64,000 bases of DNA from positions 4,030,001 to 4,094,000 of the forward strand of contig NZ_CP009962.1 in NCBI RefSeq assembly GCF_000786695.1, written 5' to 3'. Source of the DNA: Collimonas arenae (GTDB taxonomy: Bacteria; Pseudomonadota; Gammaproteobacteria; Burkholderiales; Burkholderiaceae_D). The position numbers and the translations under genes are program-made. The notes beneath the pieces are model-generated. The model ran no database searches. It was not told the DNA's origin and saw only the letters and a program-made list of their open reading frames with translations. This document shows positions 44,519 to 54,008 of this stretch, piece after piece (the first letter of the stretch is position 1; every line of letters starts with the position of its first letter).

Positions 44519-45829
44519 ATGAAATTGAAATTCAACGCACTAGCCATCGCCTGCGCGCTCGCCACAGTAAGCGTATCGGCACATGCCGTTACTGAAATAT
44601 CCTGGTGGCATTCGATGGCGGGCGCCCTCGGCGATCGCGTCAACGGCCTGGCCAACGAATTCAACAAGAGCCAGACCGAGTACAAGGTAGTTCCGATCTA
44701 CAAGGGCGCATACGACGAAGCCATGGCTGCCGCAACCGCCGCCTATCGCGCCGGCAACGCCCCCGATATTTTGCAGGTGTTCGAAGTCGGCACCGCCACC
44801 ATGATGTACTCCAAAGGCGCCATCAAGCCGGTGTCGGAAGTCATGAAACTGGCCGGCGAACCGTTCGATCCTGCCTCCTACGTACCGGCCATCGGCGGCT
44901 ACTATGCAGCCCCCAAGGGCGGTTTGCTGTCCTTGCCTTTCAACAGTTCGACCACTGTCATGTTCTATAACAAGGACATGTTCGCCAAGGCCGGCCTCGA
45001 CCCGAACAAGCCGCCAGTCACCTGGACTGAGCTGGCAGCAGATGCCGCCAAGCTGAAAGCCAGCGGCGCCAAATGCGGCTACACCACGACCTGGCAGTCA
45101 TGGGTGGAGCTGGAGTCGTTTTCGACCTGGCACAACGTTGAATTCGCTTCCAAGAACAACGGTTTCGACGGTCTCGATACACGCCTCAAGTTCAACAGCC
45201 CACTGCACGTCAAGCATATCGAGAACCTGGCGAACTGGGCCAAGCAAGGCTTGTTTACCTATGCCGGTCGCAAGGATGAGGCAACCTCGAAATTCTATGC
45301 CGGCGAATGCGGCATGCTGACCGGCTCGTCTTCCAGCTATGCAGATATCGCCAAGAATTCCAAGTTCAAGTTTGGTATCGCTACGCTGCCTTACTACAAC
45401 GATGTCCCCGGCGCACCGCAAAACACCATGATCGGCGGCGCTTCGCTGTGGGTCATGGGCGGCAAGAAAACCGAAGACTACAAAGGCGTGGCCAAGTTCT
45501 TCAAGTTCCTCTCTCAGCCGGAAGTGCAAGCCAAGTGGCACCAGGAGACCGGTTACCTGCCGACCACGCTCGCTGCTTACGAGATTACCCGCAAGTCCGG
45601 CTTCTATGATCGCAATCCTGGCACCGACGTCCCAGTCAAGCAGATGATCACCAAGACCACCGACAAGTCGCGCGGTATCCGCCTCGGCAACATGCCGCAG
45701 ATCCGTACGATCATCGACGAAGAACTGGAAAATGTCTGGGCCGGAAAGAAATCTGCCAAGCAAGCGCTGGATACTGCAGTGGAGCGCGGCAACCTGTTGC
45801 TGGAACGTTTTGAAAAAACCAACAAGTAA
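44519..45829 (+). CDS. ugpB: Glycerol-3-phosphate ABC transporter, periplasmic binding protein
   Basis: 436 residues from the ATG at 44519. The signal peptide MKLKFNALAIACALATVSVSAHA is followed by VTEISWWHSMAGALGDRVN, the usual UgpB start. VPIYKGAYDEAMAAATAAYRAG, QVFEVGTATMMYSKGA, FNSSTTVMFYN and the C-terminal MPQIRTIIDEELENVWAGKK are family features. It captures sn-glycerol-3-phosphate or glycerophosphodiesters. The permease and ATPase genes follow after a repeat element. Confidence 0.95.
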   Translation: MKLKFNALAIACALATVSVSAHAVTEISWWHSMAGALGDRVNGLANEFNKSQTEYKVVPIYKGAYDEAMAAATAAYRAGNAPDILQVFEVGTATMMYSKGAIKPVSEVMKLAGEPFDPASYVPAIGGYYAAPKGGLLSLPFNSSTTVMFYNKDMFAKAGLDPNKPPVTWTELAADAAKLKASGAKCGYTTTWQSWVELESFSTWHNVEFASKNNGFDGLDTRLKFNSPLHVKHIENLANWAKQGLFTYAGRKDEATSKFYAGECGMLTGSSSSYADIAKNSKFKFGIATLPYYNDVPGAPQNTMIGGASLWVMGGKKTEDYKGVAKFFKFLSQPEVQAKWHQETGYLPTTLAAYEITRKSGFYDRNPGTDVPVKQMITKTTDKSRGIRLGNMPQIRTIIDEELENVWAGKKSAKQALDTAVERGNLLLERFEKTNK

Positions 45830-45891
45830 TCATCACTATCGCTAAACCAGGGCCGCATAAGGCTTTGGTTTTCGGCAAAGCTTGAATAGTT

Positions 45892-46074
45892 AGAGGCTGT
45901 TGCAAAATTAAACTGGCTAGGCGCGCCGACGAAGACAGTACGAGTAGTACGGCTAGGAGGGTGTAGCAGGGGTTTCAGACGACATTGTCGTCTGCCTGCG
46001 GAACGGCCCGGGCTTGCAAGCCCGGGGGCGCCCTGCAAGGGCAACAACGCCAGATTAATTTTGCAACAGTCTCT
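45892..46074. repeat. 183-base MITE/REP-like element between ugpB and ugpA
   Basis: Terminal 26-base inverted repeats (45892-45917 and 46049-46074) match at 24 of 26 positions. Inside are an 8-base-arm hairpin (45976-45994), a 20-base perfect palindrome (46007-46026) and a short GCCCT/AGGGC hairpin. There is no ORF. The structure fits a non-autonomous mobile element or a folded repeat that may influence ugpB/ugpA expression. Confidence 0.65.
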
Positions 46075-46142
46075 TAGTCTTTCCCGCGGTGTTCGCCTAC
46101 ACTGCGGGAACTGCATCTTAGCCACACCCTGAAAGTCCCATC

Positions 46143-47027
46143 GTGGAAAAACGCGCTCGCTTCAAATCTGCCTGGCTACCCTATGCGCTGGTCGCGCCGC
46201 AGATCATTGTTACCCTATTATTTTTCGTCTGGCCAGCGGTACAAGCCTTGTACCAGTCAATGCTGCTGCAGGACGCCTTTGGCGGCTACTCGGAATTCGT
46301 CTGGTTCGATAATTTCCGTACGCTGTTCGCCGACAGCAATTATCTCGGATCATTCAAGACCACCGCCGTCTTTTCGGTACTGGTTGCAGGACTCGGCCTG
46401 TCGTTGTCGCTGATCCTGGCCGCCTTCGCCGATCGCGTCATCAAAGGCGCTGCCGTTTACAAAACCTTCCTGATCTGGCCGTACGCGGTATCGCCGGTGG
46501 TAGTCGGCGTGCTATGGATGTTCATGCTCAGTCCGACTCTTGGCATCGTCTCCCACTGGCTGCACTACGTCGGCATCGACTGGAACCATGTCTTGAATGG
46601 CCGTCACGCGATGATCCTGATCGTGATCGCCGCCGTCTGGAAACAGGTCAGCTACAATTTCCTGTTTTTCCTGGCCGGCCTGCAATCGATACCGAAATCG
46701 CTCATTGAAGCCGCCGCCATCGACGGCGCCGGACCGGTCAAGCGCTTTGCCACCATTGTGTTCCCGCTACTGTCGCCCACTACCTTCTTCCTGCTGGTGG
46801 TTAATATTGTCTACGCCTTCTTCGACACCTTTGCGATTATCGAGGCTACCACCCAAGGCGGCCCCGGCAAGGACACCGACATCCTGGTCTACAAGGTGTT
46901 CAATGACGGCTTCAAGGGCGGCGACCTGGGTGGTGCGGCTGCGCAGTCTGTGATCCTGATGACCATCGTCATCGTGCTGACCGTGGTCCAGTTCAAATAT
47001 GTTGAAAAGAAAGTCCAGTACGCATGA
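46143..47027 (+). CDS. ugpA: Glycerol-3-phosphate ABC transporter permease UgpA
   Basis: 294 residues, GTG start. There are six helices, with the binding-protein-dependent permease EAA loop EAAAIDGAGPVKRFATIVFPLL (about 190-210) that docks the ATPase. VWPAVQALYQSMLLQDAFGG near the N-terminus is typical of UgpA. It pairs with UgpE, 33 bases downstream. A repeat element separates it from ugpB, so the transcript may be reduced or reinitiated here. Confidence 0.94.
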   Translation: MEKRARFKSAWLPYALVAPQIIVTLLFFVWPAVQALYQSMLLQDAFGGYSEFVWFDNFRTLFADSNYLGSFKTTAVFSVLVAGLGLSLSLILAAFADRVIKGAAVYKTFLIWPYAVSPVVVGVLWMFMLSPTLGIVSHWLHYVGIDWNHVLNGRHAMILIVIAAVWKQVSYNFLFFLAGLQSIPKSLIEAAAIDGAGPVKRFATIVFPLLSPTTFFLLVVNIVYAFFDTFAIIEATTQGGPGKDTDILVYKVFNDGFKGGDLGGAAAQSVILMTIVIVLTVVQFKYVEKKVQYA

Positions 47028-47060
47028 AAACCATTTCTCGCAATGCCTTGAAAGACGCCC

Positions 47061-47912
47061 ATGATTGAGCGCCGCCCCATCCTCGATATGGTCAGCCATC
47101 TGGTGCTGATCCTGGGCGTCATCATCATCGCCTTTCCGCTTTACATCGCCTTTGTCGCCAGTACGCAAACTGCAGAGCAAGCCTCGGCAGCGCCTCTGTC
47201 CCTGCTGCCCGGCACTCATTTCATCGAAAACTACAGCGCATTGCTGACCAAGGGCACTTCCGGCAACGTTTCATCGCCGCCGGTAGCGCGCATGCTGGTG
47301 GTAAGCCTGATTTCAGCGCTGGCGATTGCGATCGGCAAGATCTCGATTTCGATGCTGTCGGCCTTTGCCATGACTTACTTCCGCTTCCCCGGCCGCTCGC
47401 TGTTTTTCTGGATGATTTTCATGACCTTGATGCTGCCGGTCGAGGTGCGTATCACGCCGACCTATCAGGTGGTGTCCGATTTCCACATGCTCAATACCTA
47501 TGCCGGCCTGACCATTCCGCTGATTGCATCGGCTACCGCCACCTTCCTGTTCCGACAGTTCTTCCTGACCATCCCGGACGAACTGGCGGAGGCGGCGCGC
47601 ATCGACGGCGCGGGCCCATTGCGCTTTTTCAAGGATGTGATCTGGCCGCTGTCGCGCACCAATATCATCGCGCTGTTCGTGATCATGTTCATCTACGGCT
47701 GGAACCAGTATCTGTGGCCGCTGATGGTCGCCACCAACCAGGACATGTATCCGATCGGTATCGGTATCAAGACGCTGATCGTCGGCGGCGATTCAGCAGT
47801 GGAATGGAATATGGTCATGGCCACCATGGTGCTGGCGATGCTGCCACCCGGGCTGGTGGTGGTGGTGATGCAAAAATGGTTTGTTAAAGGATTGGTTGAT
47901 TCCGAGAAGTGA
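47061..47912 (+). CDS. ugpE: Glycerol-3-phosphate ABC transporter permease UgpE
   Basis: 283 residues. There are six helices, and the EAA loop is [59 protein letters not shown] is a typical UgpE start and [14 protein letters not shown] [14 protein letters not shown] follows. It forms the channel with UgpA. The ugpC start lies 2 bases after its stop, so translation is probably coupled. Confidence 0.95.
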   Translation: MIERRPILDMVSHLVLILGVIIIAFPLYIAFVASTQTAEQASAAPLSLLPGTHFIENYSALLTKGTSGNVSSPPVARMLVVSLISALAIAIGKISISMLSAFAMTYFRFPGRSLFFWMIFMTLMLPVEVRITPTYQVVSDFHMLNTYAGLTIPLIASATATFLFRQFFLTIPDELAEAARIDGAGPLRFFKDVIWPLSRTNIIALFVIMFIYGWNQYLWPLMVATNQDMYPIGIGIKTLIVGGDSAVEWNMVMATMVLAMLPPGLVVVVMQKWFVKGLVDSEK

Positions 47913-47913
47913 T

Positions 47914-48993
47914 ATGGCAAAAGTACACCTAGAAAACGTCAAGAAAACCTACGGCAAGGCACCCAAGGCCGTCGATATCATCCACGGCATTTCGATCGAC
48001 ATCGCCGACGGCGAATTCATTGTCATGGTCGGTCCTTCCGGCTGCGGCAAGTCGACCTTGCTGCGCATGGTAGCGGGGCTGGAGGAAGTCACCTCCGGCG
48101 ACATCGTCATCGGCGACCGCGTAGTCAACAAACTGGAGCCGAAAGACCGCGACATCGCGATGGTGTTCCAGAACTATGCCTTGTATCCGCACATGAGTGT
48201 GTATGAGAACATGGCTTACGGCTTGAAGATCCGCGGTCTCAGCAAGGACGATATCGAGGCCCGCGTGCAAAAGGCGGCCAAGATCCTGGAACTCGGCGCG
48301 CTATTGCAGCGCACGCCGCGCCAGTTGTCGGGCGGCCAGCGCCAGCGGGTGGCGATGGGACGCGCGATCGTGCGCGAACCGGCGGTATTCCTGTTCGACG
48401 AGCCGCTGTCCAACCTGGACGCCAAGCTGCGCGTGCAGATGCGCCTGGAAATCCAGAAGCTGCACCGCACCCTGGGCACCACGAGTTTGTATGTGACGCA
48501 TGACCAGGTCGAGGCCATGACCCTGGGCCAGCGCATGATTGTCATGAATGGCGGCCGCGCCGAGCAAATCGGCACGCCGGCCGAGGTGTATGCACGGCCT
48601 GCCACCACTTTTGTCGCTAGCTTCATTGGTTCGCCGCCAATGAATCTGCTGCATGGGTGCGTGGCGGCGGACGGCAACAGCTTCATGATAGAGAATGCCG
48701 CTGCCATCAGTTTGCCTTTCACCCGCAATGCAATTGCCGGCCATGACTGCATCATGGGATTGCGTCCCGAACAGTTGATCTTCGGCCTGCCTGGCTTGAG
48801 CATGCGAGCGGAACTGGTGGAAGCACTGGGCGCCGATTTGCTGGTACATGCTTCGATTGGCGACCAGTTGCTAGTAATGCGGGTGCCGGCGACTACAGCA
48901 GTCGTGGCCGGTGAGCAAATCACTGCCGGCTTCGACCCCGCGGCGCTGCACTGGTTTAATGCGCAAACTACGCAGCGCATCGATTTTTCCTGA
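47914..48993 (+). CDS. ugpC: Glycerol-3-phosphate ABC transporter ATPase UgpC
   Basis: 359 residues from the ATG at 47914. Walker A is GPSGCGKST, the Q-loop region [20 protein letters not shown], the signature [16 protein letters not shown] and Walker [15 protein letters not shown]-terminal TOBE-type regulatory domain follows about residue 240 ([10 protein letters not shown]). It drives uptake through UgpAE. In E. coli this subunit is inhibited by phosphate via the C-terminal domain. Whether that holds here is unknown. Confidence 0.96.
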   Translation: MAKVHLENVKKTYGKAPKAVDIIHGISIDIADGEFIVMVGPSGCGKSTLLRMVAGLEEVTSGDIVIGDRVVNKLEPKDRDIAMVFQNYALYPHMSVYENMAYGLKIRGLSKDDIEARVQKAAKILELGALLQRTPRQLSGGQRQRVAMGRAIVREPAVFLFDEPLSNLDAKLRVQMRLEIQKLHRTLGTTSLYVTHDQVEAMTLGQRMIVMNGGRAEQIGTPAEVYARPATTFVASFIGSPPMNLLHGCVAADGNSFMIENAAAISLPFTRNAIAGHDCIMGLRPEQLIFGLPGLSMRAELVEALGADLLVHASIGDQLLVMRVPATTAVVAGEQITAGFDPAALHWFNAQTTQRIDFS

Positions 48994-49009
48994 CGCCTGG
49001 CTAGCTAAT

Positions 49010-49038
49010 GCAGCCTGGGTTGGCGTCACCCAGGCTGC
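49010..49038. terminator. Hairpin between convergent ugpC and acylase genes
   Basis: An 11-base perfect stem (49010-49020 with 49028-49038) has a 7-base loop between the convergent stops. There is no clear T-run. Confidence 0.55.
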
Positions 49039-49050
49039 AGTCAGTGCAAG

Positions 49051-51498
49051 TCAGTTAAGCGGCTGCAAGCGTATCCGCTCTACCGTCGCCTTCTCCACCG
49101 CTGCACGCGAATACAGCAGCGGGAAATATTCCCCCTTCAGCCACTTGTCGGCCAGGTCGCGATAATGCGGACTGTCCGGATCGCCTGACTGCCCTGGCGA
49201 ATTGACGGCCCGTGAATTATCCCAATTACCGACGTCAACCACTACCCGGAACGAAGGTCCATTGGTTTGCTGGAAATCGCTGCTGCGATAAGTCGACTGG
49301 TTAGGCGAGTAAGCGCCGCCATGGGTGGACATCGACCCGACATTCAATTTTTCCCGCGTGGCCTCATCCGCCGCAGCCGCCAGTGGATGCTCCATCAGAT
49401 TGTGATGCAGCTTGCCCCACTGCCACTGCGTGGGGTCGCTGCCCTGCAGTTTTTCCATTTCAGCATAGGCTGCCGTCAGGCTAGCCAGTAAAACCCGGTT
49501 GCGCTTTTGTACGGCATCCTGGCCGAAGCGTGCCTCGGGATGCTCCAGGGTATCCAACAGCACGGCGGTATCCGGCGCGCCCATGGCATCCGCCGCTGCG
49601 GGACTCAGCACCGCCGCCTTGAAGTCCTTGCCCAGATGCCGCGATAGCCAGACCTCGAACAAAGCCGCCTGAGCCGAATCGGCACGCTCTATGGCGTCCC
49701 ATCCGGCCAGCAGATTCAGGGCCGCCTGCGTCTGTGCATCGCTGGACGACAACGGCTTCAACAATGCCACCAGACGCCGCGCTGGAATCGACAGATCGTC
49801 GTTTTGCAAGCGCATGGAATCTTCCAGCGAGACTTTATCCAGCGCAGACAAGACTTCGCTGATACGCGTAAAACGTGCATTGTTGGTCCACTCGAAACCC
49901 AGCTTGCGCTCGCGGTAGGGATAGCCGGGCGGCAAATTCATCTGGTTGGCCGAGGCGAACCAGCCCTGCTTTGGATTGTAGCTGGACGGCAGCTGGTCGC
50001 CGGACCAGAAACCAGCCCACTCATAGCGGCCATCACCCGGCACCGGCAGCAAGCCATCCCAATTAGGCCGGATCGGCGCCAACCCTCCCGGCACCCAACC
50101 GATATTGCCTTTGGTATCGGCATAGACCTGGTTCTCCGTCGGCGCGCCCCAATGCAGCAAGGAATTCTTGAACTCGGCGAAGGTCTTGGCGCGCATGTAG
50201 GCGATGCTACCGAAATATGGCGACATGCCAGGCTGCAACCAGCCGGAGCGCACCGCAAAGGCGCGATTTTTCCCCGGCTCGACAAAGATCACCGGGCCGT
50301 GCCGGCTGAAGGTCAGATCGACACTGACAGGCGCTTCGCCTTTCACATCGATCTGCTCCTTGATAATCTTGAACGGCTCCCAGTTACCCTGGTATTTATA
50401 CTGACCCTCATGTTCCGGATTAAGCTGATAGACGTACAAATCTTCCTGATCGATATTGAAAATCGTCAGACCGAAGGCGACGCTACCATTATGTCCGATC
50501 GAAATCCCCGGCAGCGCCGGCTCGCCGGCGCCGATGACATCCAGTCCCGGTGCATTGACATGTACGATATAGCGCAAGGACGGCGTTGAATAAGCGCGAT
50601 GCGGATCGTTGGCCATGATGGCGCGGCCGGTGGCGGATTTTGAAGGTGAGATCACCCAATTATTACTGCCCTCGGTGATTTCTTCCGGATCCTCCGCCGC
50701 GGCAATCATTACCGCATCCGTATTTCCTTGCGCCGCTTGCAGGCTGTCTTTAGTGATCTTCACGCCTTGCGTCGCCAGCTGGAACACTTTCAGCAGGTCT
50801 TTGGGCAAACAAGGGTCGAGGCCTTCCGGCAACGCAGTTTGCCACTGTGGCGTCAGGCCGATGCGAATTTCGTCGGATTTGAGATCGGATTTGCAAACGA
50901 CATTGGCGCGCGCCACTTCACTCTGCAGATTGCGCGTCAGGCCGTGGCTGCGGATGCGCACCACATCTTCCGCCTGCCATTTGGCCGGAGCATATCCGAG
51001 CCGCTTGAATTCAAAGGGAAGTTTATCAGGATGGGCTTCAACGTAGGCCACATAGGCATTGATGCCTGCCACAAAAGCGGTCGCCACTTGCTCTGCATGC
51101 GGGCCATAGGAGCGCCATTCGCGTTGCATGTCGCTGCGATACAGAAAGAGCCGCGTGGCGCGGTCTTGCTGCACATAGGCCGGACCAAACACTTGCGCCA
51201 GCTGGCCAAGGCCGCGGCGACGCCATAAATCGATCTGGAACAGACGGTCACGGGCAGCGTTGAAACCTTGTACAAAAAAAGCATCGTCCTGATTCGCAGC
51301 GTATATGTGCGGTACGCCCCATTGGTCGACTAAAATTTCTGCAGGCTGCTTCAAGCCCGCAATCTGATAAGTCTGCGTAGCTGCAAATGTCTTGGCAGGC
51401 GTCTTGGTAAGCTCTTTGGCATCACCGCCTGCGACCGTCAAAGACGCCAGCAATGCCAGAAAACCAGCTGAATAGGTGAGATACAGTGATCGTTGCAT
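49051..51498 (-). CDS. Penicillin acylase-family N-terminal hydrolase (possible AHL acylase)
   Basis: 815 residues with AGAGG upstream. An N-terminal hydrophobic signal (about 1-24) sends it to the periplasm. The alpha part is about residues 40-250. Autocleavage is expected before Ser278 in EEITEGSNNWVISPSKS, leaving the nucleophilic Ser at the beta-chain start. HNGSVAFGLTIFNIDQEDLY and the C-terminal HGGAYSPNQSTYRSSDFQQTNGPSFR are family features. Relatives include PvdQ/QuiP, which cut acyl-homoserine lactones, and beta-lactam acylases. No signal-synthase gene is nearby, so the substrate is open. Confidence 0.9.
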   Translation of the reverse strand: MQRSLYLTYSAGFLALLASLTVAGGDAKELTKTPAKTFAATQTYQIAGLKQPAEILVDQWGVPHIYAANQDDAFFVQGFNAARDRLFQIDLWRRRGLGQLAQVFGPAYVQQDRATRLFLYRSDMQREWRSYGPHAEQVATAFVAGINAYVAYVEAHPDKLPFEFKRLGYAPAKWQAEDVVRIRSHGLTRNLQSEVARANVVCKSDLKSDEIRIGLTPQWQTALPEGLDPCLPKDLLKVFQLATQGVKITKDSLQAAQGNTDAVMIAAAEDPEEITEGSNNWVISPSKSATGRAIMANDPHRAYSTPSLRYIVHVNAPGLDVIGAGEPALPGISIGHNGSVAFGLTIFNIDQEDLYVYQLNPEHEGQYKYQGNWEPFKIIKEQIDVKGEAPVSVDLTFSRHGPVIFVEPGKNRAFAVRSGWLQPGMSPYFGSIAYMRAKTFAEFKNSLLHWGAPTENQVYADTKGNIGWVPGGLAPIRPNWDGLLPVPGDGRYEWAGFWSGDQLPSSYNPKQGWFASANQMNLPPGYPYRERKLGFEWTNNARFTRISEVLSALDKVSLEDSMRLQNDDLSIPARRLVALLKPLSSSDAQTQAALNLLAGWDAIERADSAQAALFEVWLSRHLGKDFKAAVLSPAAADAMGAPDTAVLLDTLEHPEARFGQDAVQKRNRVLLASLTAAYAEMEKLQGSDPTQWQWGKLHHNLMEHPLAAAADEATREKLNVGSMSTHGGAYSPNQSTYRSSDFQQTNGPSFRVVVDVGNWDNSRAVNSPGQSGDPDSPHYRDLADKWLKGEYFPLLYSRAAVEKATVERIRLQPLN

Positions 51499-51582
51499 AA
51501 GCGGTAGCCTCTTTTTGCAATTGCCGATAAAACAACTGCCAACACCTACCTGACAACAGATGCGCTTCCCTGCGCCGTTTGC

Positions 51583-51816
51583 CTAATCAGTCAACGCCAC
51601 CAGGTTGTCGACTTCGATTTTGGCGAATTCAACACTGCTGTCGTAGGCGGTATCTTGGGTGCTGTGCGCACTTTCGGTATTGGTGCGACTGGAAACGCTG
51701 GAGCCGGCTTTCAGTATCTGATAGCCGTCATGCCACAGGTCATCGTGGCCCTGCACTGGTTTCGGCACGATAACGTAGCCACGATATTCGACGTTTTGAC
51801 TGGTTTGCTCACTCAT
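51583..51816 (-). CDS. Small conserved-type hypothetical protein
   Basis: 77 residues from the ATG at 51816, with GAGGTGAG upstream. It begins MSEQTSQNVEYRGYVIVPKP and continues QGHDDLWHDGYQILKAGSSVSSRTNTES. The ending is ..YDSSVEFAKIEVDNLVALTD. It looks like a small beta-rich cytosolic protein of the 'YRGYxIxPxP...FxxSxxY' kind seen in Burkholderiales. There are no membrane or metal motifs. It is divergent from the ferritin-like gene. Function unknown. Confidence 0.65.
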   Translation of the reverse strand: MSEQTSQNVEYRGYVIVPKPVQGHDDLWHDGYQILKAGSSVSSRTNTESAHSTQDTAYDSSVEFAKIEVDNLVALTD

Positions 51817-51958
51817 GTACTCACCTCGCTGCGGGTAAAGCTTCATCCTAGCATGAGTGTGAAATGCACACATTGCCGAAAAATCGTGTACCGTGAACCT
51901 ATTGCTACGGTACGCGTCATACCTGATTATCAGTCACAGCCAAATGGAGAGATTGATC

Positions 51959-52795
51959 ATGCACTTAGGTCGCGAAGAAAATACCAAATCTACACACTGG
52001 AAAATCGCCGATCTGGATTTTTCAAAAATCAATATTGCGCAAGTCCGTCCCGATGAAAACCTTTTCTATCTGGTCGCATGCGCCTCGTTTGTCGAGAGCG
52101 GTTCAGATCTCTATACGCAGAATCTGGTGGATTATTACGGCGACGAGCCGGAAATTTCCAGCTGGCTGCGCGAACAATGGGAAGTTGAAGAATTGCAGCA
52201 CGGCCAGGCGCTACGGGCCTATGTCGAACACATATGGCCGGAGTTCGACTGGCAAACTGCCTATGGCAATTTCCTTGAAGAGTATTCGGGCTATTGCAAA
52301 GTTGAATTGCTTGAGCCCAGCAAAGGCCTGGAAATGGTCGCACGCTGCGTGGTGGAAGCTGGCACCGCAACTTTCTATAGCGCGCTTTCGCGCGGTACTG
52401 ACGAACCGGTGCTGAAAGACCTGACCTCGCGCATTGCCAAGGACGAAGTGAATCATTACAAGCATTTTTTCCACTATTTCCGTCGTTTCCGGCAAAACGA
52501 AGGTCTGCGCCGTCATCGCATTTTTGGCGCCTTGCGGCGACGCACGATGGAAATGAAAAACGAAGATGCCGCCTGTGCCTTGCGTCACGTGCTCAACACC
52601 AGGGTGCCGTCGCACGCCAATGACGAGGCCATGCTGCAACGGATCCACAGCCAGATGAACACCACCATCCGCAGTCACTTGTCCCCTGACATGACCATCA
52701 AGATGATCATGAGGCCGCTTGATTTGCCTCCTGCGGTACAGACGATGGTGACCTATCCTGTGACGCAGATCATGAACAAAGTGTTCTTGCGTTAG
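51959..52795 (+). CDS. Ferritin-like di-iron protein, unknown function
   Basis: 278 residues from the ATG at 51959, GGAG nine bases upstream; longer in-frame starts exist. A four-helix ferritin-like domain spans about 35-180. Probable iron ligands are in FVESGSDLY, EVEELQHGQALR (ExxH), VVEAGTATFYSAL and AKDEVNHYKHFF (DExxH). This E...ExxH...E...DExxH layout occurs in acyl-ACP desaturase-like and tRNA-hydroxylase-like proteins. A helical C-terminal part includes LDLPPAVQTMVTYPVTQIMNK. It may be an oxygenase or desaturase. No partner reductase is adjacent. Confidence 0.75.
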   Translation: MHLGREENTKSTHWKIADLDFSKINIAQVRPDENLFYLVACASFVESGSDLYTQNLVDYYGDEPEISSWLREQWEVEELQHGQALRAYVEHIWPEFDWQTAYGNFLEEYSGYCKVELLEPSKGLEMVARCVVEAGTATFYSALSRGTDEPVLKDLTSRIAKDEVNHYKHFFHYFRRFRQNEGLRRHRIFGALRRRTMEMKNEDAACALRHVLNTRVPSHANDEAMLQRIHSQMNTTIRSHLSPDMTIKMIMRPLDLPPAVQTMVTYPVTQIMNKVFLR

Positions 52796-52823
52796 CGGCG
52801 GCAAGTGCCATCCCGGCGCGCTA

Positions 52824-53675
52824 TTACAAACGATAGAAACGCTGCGCATTCGCGCCCATAATCTGTTGCCGCTGCCTGGCGTCAAGGTGCGCCAGCAACG
52901 CCTCGGTCGTATCCAGCCAGCGGCCATAATCCGCAGCCAGGTTGACTACCGGCCAGTCGCTGCCCCAGATCACGCGTTCGGCGCCGAAGACATCCAGCAC
53001 ATGGGCGGCATAAGGCTGCAATTGCGAGATTGTCCATCCTGGCGCAGCCTCAGTCACCAGCCCGGACAATTTGCAACATACCTGCGGCAATTCCGCCAGC
53101 TGGCGTATCAGCGTGCGCCAAGGCTCCAATTGAGCAACAGCGATCTGCGGCTTGGCTGCATGATCGATAACGATGGGCAGATCCGGATAACGCCGGGCAA
53201 ACTCCAACAAGGCCGGTAAATGGCGTGGCAAGACCAATGCGTCGAGACTCAGCCGGTGACGCTGCATGGCACAGATAGCCGGCGCCAGCGACGGGTCGGC
53301 GATCCAGTCGTCGGCCAGTTCCTGCAGCATCGGCCGCAGGCCGCGCATTTTCGGATGGCTCGCCAGCAACCCGATCTGCTGCTCGGCATGCGCCGCCCTC
53401 AGGTCGCACCAGCCGACTACAGCCCGGATAAACGCATTCTTTTCGGCCAAATTAAGCATGAACAAGGTATCGCTCATACTGGGTAAGGACTGCACCAGCA
53501 CGCTGCCGCTTATACCGTGCTGCTGCAGCAACGGCGTCAGGTCCGCCGGCAGGAAATCGCGATGGATCTGTGCAAGCTCAACCGGCGGCCATTGTCCCGC
53601 ACGGTTGGCCAGCAACCAGAAGTGCTGATGCGCGTCAATGCGCAGGGGCGCGCCGACGCCAGAATCAATAGCCAT
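52824..53675 (-). CDS. Amidohydrolase-family protein (fuconolactonase-like)
   Basis: 283 residues with AGGG before the ATG. A TIM-barrel hydrolase of the COG3618 type: RIDAHQHFWLL near the N-terminus carries the HxH metal site. ASHPKMRGLRPML, LPIVIDHAAKP and VIWGSDWPVVNL (with metal Asp) follow. Relatives open sugar lactones or 2-pyrone-4,6-dicarboxylate. It is convergent with the ferritin-like gene. No sugar genes lie nearby, so the substrate is not inferred. Confidence 0.88.
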   Translation of the reverse strand: MAIDSGVGAPLRIDAHQHFWLLANRAGQWPPVELAQIHRDFLPADLTPLLQQHGISGSVLVQSLPSMSDTLFMLNLAEKNAFIRAVVGWCDLRAAHAEQQIGLLASHPKMRGLRPMLQELADDWIADPSLAPAICAMQRHRLSLDALVLPRHLPALLEFARRYPDLPIVIDHAAKPQIAVAQLEPWRTLIRQLAELPQVCCKLSGLVTEAAPGWTISQLQPYAAHVLDVFGAERVIWGSDWPVVNLAADYGRWLDTTEALLAHLDARQRQQIMGANAQRFYRL

Positions 53676-54008
53676 CGATAACCCTCATGAAATTTTGTCC
53701 AGGCCGGCATTCCAGCCTGATTCGACCGAACTGACATAGTAAATAGACTTGATAAGCCAGCCAACAAACTTCACAGCCTGATAAAAATTTGCTGCAAATT
53801 AATCTGATCGCATTAATCTGCCCATCAATAGGTCTATTGGCTGGACCAATAATAGCATGCGAGATTTCGACCGGGCAAATCAAAATCCCGGGAATACCGG
53901 CATATCGCCTGGCTCTTCAGACACTTGCCCTGCGGCGGGATTTACGGCTTTATAATGCGCCTCATCGCGCAGCAAGATCAGTGCGGCATCTCTCCGACGG
54001 AAACGAAT
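53676..54008. other. Divergent promoter region
   Basis: About 330 bases between the amidohydrolase and the response regulator. A small inverted pair TATTGG/CCAATA (53835-53851) is present. No gene or strong repeat is seen. Confidence 0.45.
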
